From NCBI GenBank assembly GCA_008360975.2, contig VLJF02000840.1, positions 372,001-436,000 of the forward strand: DNA of 64,000 bases. Reading direction: 5' to 3'. Positions 59,147 to 64,000 of the stretch are shown here, in pieces (position 1 is the first letter of the stretch; every line of letters starts with the position of its first letter). A program made the position numbers and the translations under genes. The stretch comes from Lichenostomus cassidix. Taxonomy: Eukaryota > Chordata > Aves > Passeriformes > Meliphagidae. The notes beneath the pieces are model-generated. The model had not been told where the DNA came from and ran no database searches. It worked only from the letters and a program-made list of their open reading frames with translations.

Positions 59147-59418
59147 ACGCACAAGGGTCTCGCCCCCCTTTTGGCTGGTTCCATCTGGGAGGCGATGTAG
59201 CCACGACTGAGAAGGCATCTGGCTCCGATCACCCCGGAAGGGTCAAAGCAGTGGGGGCACACGCACAGGATGACCGTTATCAGAACGGGATCTGGACACT
59301 GCCGGACTTGTGAGGTGAAAATCTCGCACCAGACAAGAAAAGTGGCCGAAAACCTCAGAGGGTGAATGTGAGTGCGCAGTTCTGTACATCGGAATGAAGA
59401 GGCAAGCCACTTTTTGAT

Positions 59419-60585
59419 GTGTTTTATTGCTTTTTAGAAAAGCGGGGGATTAAGGGTAAGGACATAAAGAGTGATTTAATGGCGTTAACAGCATGGGGGT
59501 TGGCTAAAGGTTGTTTTATTGACCCTAATACCATTTTTGACCATGATGAATGGCAGAAAGTGGGAGATAAGGTGAGAGACGCTGTGTGTGACGATGGGAA
59601 ACTGGGGAAAAAGCTTGGCGGACCATGGAGTAAAGTCCTGGCTTGCTTGCAACATCCTGCAGAGCTGGAACTGGCAAGGGTGGCACAGAAAATTGCGGTT
59701 ACAGAGAGCAGAAAGAAACTTGAGAGTTGCCGTGCTGCTTTTAACATGCAAGCAGCCGCGGCGCAGCCGGGGAAGCCCCCCCCGCCAGGAGGGAGGGGGA
59801 AGTGTAGCTCTCCCTCGCTGCCAGCGCCGGCGGGGGAAGGGCGCGCCGTGCCGCTGCCGGGAGCCGAGAATACAAAGTTACTCTATTGCATGAGGGACCT
59901 ATTCCTGTCTCGGTGTATCGTGGAGCTTGGCAGCTTTGTAGCGAGGAACATCTTAGCTGCGTTGTGTGAGAGAGTCAGCGTTGAATTTTTGCCAGAACAA
60001 CTGGGTGCGATGCTGGAGAGAGCTCAAATATCGCGGGAAAGAAGCCAAAGTAGCCAGAAATCACCCTGGTGTTATCGATGTGGCAGTAAAAGACTGTTTT
60101 TAACATGCAAAAAACTCCGTCAGCCGCGGCCCCCCCCCCCACTAGGGGCAGGGGAGAATCGTAGCCCTCTATCGCTGCATTGCCGCACAAACAAACCGCG
60201 GAAAAAGAACAACAGTTTCTGCCAGATCAGAGCCACCACCCGCAAAGCCAAAACGCACCGTAATAGCAGCGAAAGCTCAGAGCAGCCGCGCCGCCCAGGA
60301 ACAGCCCCGCCGCGCGCCATGCAAACTCTGCAACCCGAGAGCGAAACGGAAGTTACTCCAACCTCGGTTTCCTGTCAACTGAAGCAGAAAGCGGAAGTCG
60401 CAGAAGGCACCCCGATGGGCGGTGCCGCTGGCTGTCCACGCCTCTTTCACCGCCTCCTGCTCACTGAAACCATCACTAACACCGAGACTGGGACTGCCCT
60501 GCTGCGAATGATGCAAGCAAACACTAGCTGTGCCACAGAAGATTCTTTTCAAAGCTCCAAAAATCAATTCTTCACTGTATTTTAA
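59419..60585 (+). CDS. gag: Gag-like ORF (matrix-like N-terminus, no recognisable capsid)
   Basis: 388-codon open frame starting 273 bp after the PBS. Roughly the first 105 residues look like a retroviral matrix domain, helix-rich with a WQKVGDKVRD stretch and a later GGPWSKVLACL stretch. After this come proline-rich and basic low-complexity segments. I find no major homology region and no CCHC zinc knuckle; a WCYRCGSK stretch near residue 215 is not a full knuckle. Two stretches beginning 'tttttaacatgcaa' and followed by 'cagccgcgg' (near 59737 and 60097) look like an internal duplication. The frame is open throughout, which is unusual for a decayed gag, so a recent or selected truncated form is possible. 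ATG at 59419 is the first in the frame. Confidence 0.5.
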   Translation: MFYCFLEKRGIKGKDIKSDLMALTAWGLAKGCFIDPNTIFDHDEWQKVGDKVRDAVCDDGKLGKKLGGPWSKVLACLQHPAELELARVAQKIAVTESRKKLESCRAAFNMQAAAAQPGKPPPPGGRGKCSSPSLPAPAGEGRAVPLPGAENTKLLYCMRDLFLSRCIVELGSFVARNILAALCERVSVEFLPEQLGAMLERAQISRERSQSSQKSPWCYRCGSKRLFLTCKKLRQPRPPPPLGAGENRSPLSLHCRTNKPRKKNNSFCQIRATTRKAKTHRNSSESSEQPRRPGTAPPRAMQTLQPESETEVTPTSVSCQLKQKAEVAEGTPMGGAAGCPRLFHRLLLTETITNTETGTALLRMMQANTSCATEDSFQSSKNQFFTVF

Positions 60586-62731
60586 AGTACCCTGTTAATT
60601 GGTGCAACTAAGTTATGATTTAAACTTGTTTCCAGCTTTTACTAATGAGAAACCATTGTAACAACATAATTGTCCTGATGAACCTTAGTTACTAAAACCT
60701 TAAAGAAAAGCTAAAATTCCTTGCTAAAGCAATTTTAAAAGTGTTTATCCTAAGTATATTTTAACAAAGTAAATTTTTGAACTATTTCCTCAAAGCATCA
60801 TTCATCATTAGGTGCATAATATCTTAGCTTTTAAACCAACTCAGTGTTTTAAACAAATTCAGTAAACCCTTTTTAAAATAAAGTGAATATTAACTAAACA
60901 AAATATAAAGCTAGAGCCATTACCCTTAAATCCTTATATCAAAACATCAAATGATTTACAAAAATTATTAAATGCAATTAACTGTGTAAAACTCACCCTA
61001 AGCTTTACCCCATGTAAGTTATTTGCAGAAACATCCAAAACTACGTCACAAAGTAACTACCACACTAAATTTAAAGAAATATTTTTATTTATAAGTGTTG
61101 TTTGGGGCAGTGTTTATGTGTGTGTGAGTGTGTCTGTGTGTGTGGGTGTGACAGTGCTGTGACAAACATACTATAAATGTTGTTTGGCTTCTAAAGCATT
61201 TTTAAATTTGTGGACCAGGCCTATAAGTAAAACTATACTAAATAATTTAAACTACCTGTTGAGTGCCATTAAAATTAAGCTCAAGTAACACCTTGATAAG
61301 CTTACCTAAGACAAAAGCTAAGCAGAGTCAAGAGAATAAAAGCACCACAAATTATATTAAATTTTAAATTTTGTTAAGTTCAAACACTATTAAAGTTAAA
61401 TGAATTTAGATTTTATTACAGGTATATTATGTTGTCTGTTATTTGACATTTCATTAAGCTTAAATTCAATTAACACAAAGTTCAACTGTTACTCAATATT
61501 TGTTGTTTTAAGTTCCATTAATTTTAAATCCTATTAAGTTTGAATTCAATTATAGTTAAGCCTCTTAAATGTTGCTTCAGATAGGGTTGTGTGTATGTGT
61601 GAATATTGCAGGCCTGCTGAAAGTGTTGTTTGCTTTTGAGTGTTTTAATGTGTAGATGAAACCTGTAACTGTTGAGAGTGTGGTTTTTGATTTTGAGAGT
61701 TTTGATGTGTGAATGAAACCTAAGAGCAAAGTTCTACTGAATAGTTAAATTTCCTGTTAAATGTCTTTAGTTAAGTATAAATTCTGTTAAAATTAAGTAT
61801 TATTAGATGTAAATTTTAATAAGTTTTAAATTCTGTTAAGGTTAAAATTCTGTTAAGTTTTAAATTCTGTTAGAGTTAAGTTGTTAAAGTGATATCAACT
61901 TTGAATTCCATTATAGTTAAGTCCTATTTGTTAGTTTTAAATCAAATTTATTAAGATCAAGCTTTATTTTAAGTTTTAAAATTGTTAGTTTATATTGTTG
62001 TTCACAAAAGCCTTGCAGTTTCATCTTCCTTGGTTAAGGTCAGATGATAGGGTCCACTGTTTTCAAGTGTTTCACCTCACCTTATATGATTATCTACCAG
62101 GGTGGTAACATGATAAAACACTCTCCTTATTGATATTAATCAAAGCTTGTTTATAAGATGCTCTAAGAAAACCCTCCCAGTTAAGGCCTGGGGCTCTGGC
62201 CAAGCCTTAGTCCTGACTGGTTGGGAAGTATGCCACCAAACCCAGGTGTTTCTGCATCAAAAATGTAATCGAGTCACCTTGACTCGCTGATTTGGACTTG
62301 TGAAAGCTGAGCCCTCTTCCAGGTAAACTTGGAATCCTTGCCCGGAAAAGGTTCTCCAAGCCCTGCCTGTGGAATGAGGTTCCCAGCAATTGCAGTCCCT
62401 GGGAGATAGCAGAGTAGTTAAACAATTGAGGATGTATTTTCTTAAATAAGCTTATTGTTTCATTCCATGTATTGTTACACCTTTGTGTCATTTTCATCTT
62501 TTTATAGAAAGAAACACATCTTGCCAAAAACAAAAACAGGGGGAGTATAACCCCTCAAGCAATTAGACAATGCAATACTTATGCTAAAATTTTATGTATA
62601 GAAAAATGTAATTTCGCTTTTTAGAACAGTTATTGTTACTGTACTGATGATTCTAGATGTGTTGTTAAGGTCATTATGTGAATTCATCAACCTTAGCTTG
62701 CCTAATCTCTGTTGTTGTAGCATAGATTCCA
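60586..62731. other. AT-rich interval inside the retroviral element, no gene
   Basis: About 2.1 kb of AT-rich sequence with many loose repeats of 'ttaagttttaaattctgtta' type (densest 61400-62000) and a GT microsatellite at about 61118-61150. It occupies the place of capsid, protease and the start of pol. A purine run 'aaaaacagggggag' near 62526 resembles a polypurine tract. The composition is unlike the GC-rich remainder of the window. Nested insertion or a second element's 3' part are both possible. Confidence 0.5.
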
Positions 62732-64000
62732 GTGCAGCACAAAACAAATTTGTGGGTTACTCTAGCCAACTTGACAGAGCAAAACATAATTTGTCTCCCT
62801 CTTTCGTCACCATACAATCCCAGCATGCTACCAGATGAATGGTTTCTACTTGTTGTGGACTTAAAGGACTGTTTTTTCACCATTGAACTACATCCAGATG
62901 CCATGCAGCGTTTTGCTTTTACGCTGCCCTCAATTAACCGTGAGGCACCTGCACAACGTTTTGAATGGACTGTATTACCACAGGGAATGCGGAACTCACC
63001 GACACTTTGTCAACTCTATGTGGATGCTGCTCTCAGGCCTCTTCGGACGGCCTGGCCAGAAGTAATCATCTATCACTACATGGATGATATATTACTGGCA
63101 CAGAGCGCGCCTTTTACCGCAGATCAGTTACATACCCTGACTAATCACTTGTGTGCTCAGGGCCTTACAATCGCCCCTGAAAAGGTACAGAACACATCAC
63201 CATGGCGATATTTGGGATGGACAATAACAGACCATCAGGTTCGTCCTCAAAAACTGCAGATTTACACAAACATCCAAACCCTACATGATGCTCAGAAACT
63301 GATGGGTGACTTACAATGGCTTCGTCCTGTCATTGGTATTCCTAATGAACTGTTAAATGTCCTGCGGCCTCTACTGAAAGGCACTGAGCCAGCTACAAAA
63401 GTCACCCTCTCTACAGCACAGCAGGCGGCGATCCAGACTATCTCAGAACGTGTTGTACAAAATCATACATCGCCTCGTCTACTTGATGTGCCACTAAATA
63501 TCACTGTGCTAACTAGCCCTCAATACCTTTTGGGTGCCATCACTCAGCATAAAAAGAAAACGGGGGAAAATACCCCTACCACAAATGAGGATTACAATGT
63601 TTTGGTGCTGGAATGGTTAGCACCACCCCTTCAACCACGAAAAACGATTCAGGAAAACATAATTACAATGGCAAATCTTATCAAACGTGGCCGCCAAAGG
63701 ATAAGGGAGATCCAAGGAACATCGCCAGGGGAAATACAAGTACCACTGAAGCTGGATGACCTGAACTGGTACTTACAAAATTCTATGGATCTTCAGGCAG
63801 CGTTGCTGGAAGAGGGAACCCTCATCAGTATCTGACCTCTCCAGCCTTCTACGCTGGCATGGATGTCTAATCACCGATGGCTAATAAAGCCATTGCGGTC
63901 ATCCTCTCCGCTTTCAGGAGCAGTGACTGTCTATACAGATGCTGGCAAACGCTCCCGTAAAGCTGCTGCGACGTGGATGGAGGAGAAGCAATGGCGACAC
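62732..64000 (+). pseudogene. pol: Retroviral pol fragment: reverse transcriptase plus start of RNase H
   Basis: Reverse transcriptase homology begins abruptly at about 62824 (LPDEW...), with VVDLKD (first catalytic Asp), LPQG, the YMDD active site at 63077-63088 and LGW after it, then thumb and connection domains. The finger region before VVDLKD is missing. A TGA at 63833-63835 interrupts the frame; the same frame then continues to the window end and includes the first RNase H catalytic motif (VYTDAG near 63930). RNA-templated DNA synthesis in virions is the family role. With its start missing and a stop inside, it is non-functional as it stands. Class II (ERVK/alpharetrovirus-like) by motif style. 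Confidence 0.85.

Larger units (their letters stand above)
58721..64000 (+). mobile_element. Endogenous retrovirus, partial (runs off the window)
   Basis: Order: 5' LTR, PBS, leader, gag-like frame, AT-rich stretch, reverse transcriptase, start of RNase H. It was inserted into the older LTR ending at 58720. The tRNA-Trp-type PBS and RT type point to a class II, alpharetrovirus-related avian ERV. Defective: no capsid or nucleocapsid is recognised, the N-terminal part of RT is missing and pol has a stop. The 3' half lies outside the window. Two different insertions joined by deletion is an alternative. Confidence 0.75.

Noticed and set aside
61118..61150. GT-rich run considered as a Z-DNA or regulatory element
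   Set aside because: It is an ordinary short microsatellite in AT-rich DNA with nothing else to support a function.
1..64000. tRNA genes, rRNA, CRISPR-like arrays and bacterial defence systems
   Set aside because: No cloverleaf, no regular spaced repeats and no prokaryotic gene organisation; the tandem repeats are irregular vertebrate minisatellites.

Overview
This window is vertebrate genomic DNA, most likely from a songbird (passerine). The intron-rich immunoglobulin-superfamily genes, GC-rich minisatellite-laden introns, several solo LTRs with clean target-site duplications, and a class II/alpharetrovirus-like endogenous retrovirus with a tRNA-Trp-type primer site all fit an avian, probably microchromosomal, immune-receptor cluster. 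Nothing bacterial is present. The species call is inference.

The window holds seven Fc receptor-like (FCRL-family) genes or gene remnants, called A to G here: A (+, 5' end missing, to 2216), B (+, 6144-9925), C (-, 15113-19650), D (+, 24301-28838), E (-, 34023-37813), F (-, 43271-47326) and G (+, 53614-55793). Full models have a leader split by a 21-bp second exon (the FcR-family hallmark), 4 or 5 Ig domains on phase-1 exons, one transmembrane exon, a 22-bp exon, and a tyrosine-motif tail. A, C, D and F carry two ITIMs (VLYTHV and VTYAEL). B, E and G carry a one-exon tail with two YxxL motifs. The products would be type I surface receptors on leukocytes, able to recruit SH2 phosphatases (ITIM forms) or other SH2 proteins; this role is inferred from family knowledge.

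Architecture: bases 1-19976 are a near-identical inverted copy of about 23975-45473, so A mirrors F, B mirrors E and C mirrors D. Both arms share the same LTR insertions with the same target duplications. A 500-N gap (19977-20476) begins exactly where the left arm stops. The palindrome is therefore either a genuine recent inverted duplication or two haplotypes joined head-to-head in the assembly. The segment upstream of D (20477-24300) is a direct duplicate of the segment upstream of G (about 49811-53613), and the segments downstream of A, F and G are also duplicates.

Reading frames: C is the only model with every visible exon, splice site and frame intact (568 codons plus stop). A has a lost splice acceptor, B two small deletions, D a 2-bp insertion in the membrane exon, E a 1-bp insertion in a poly-C run, and F a 1-bp insertion at the end of its last Ig domain. 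G has lost most of four Ig domains and could at best encode a one-Ig receptor.

The right end (58721-64000) is a retroviral insertion inside an older LTR: 5' LTR, tRNA-Trp-like PBS, a gag-like ORF with no recognisable capsid, a 2-kb AT-rich stretch without genes, then reverse transcriptase and the start of RNase H with one in-frame stop. The window ends inside it.
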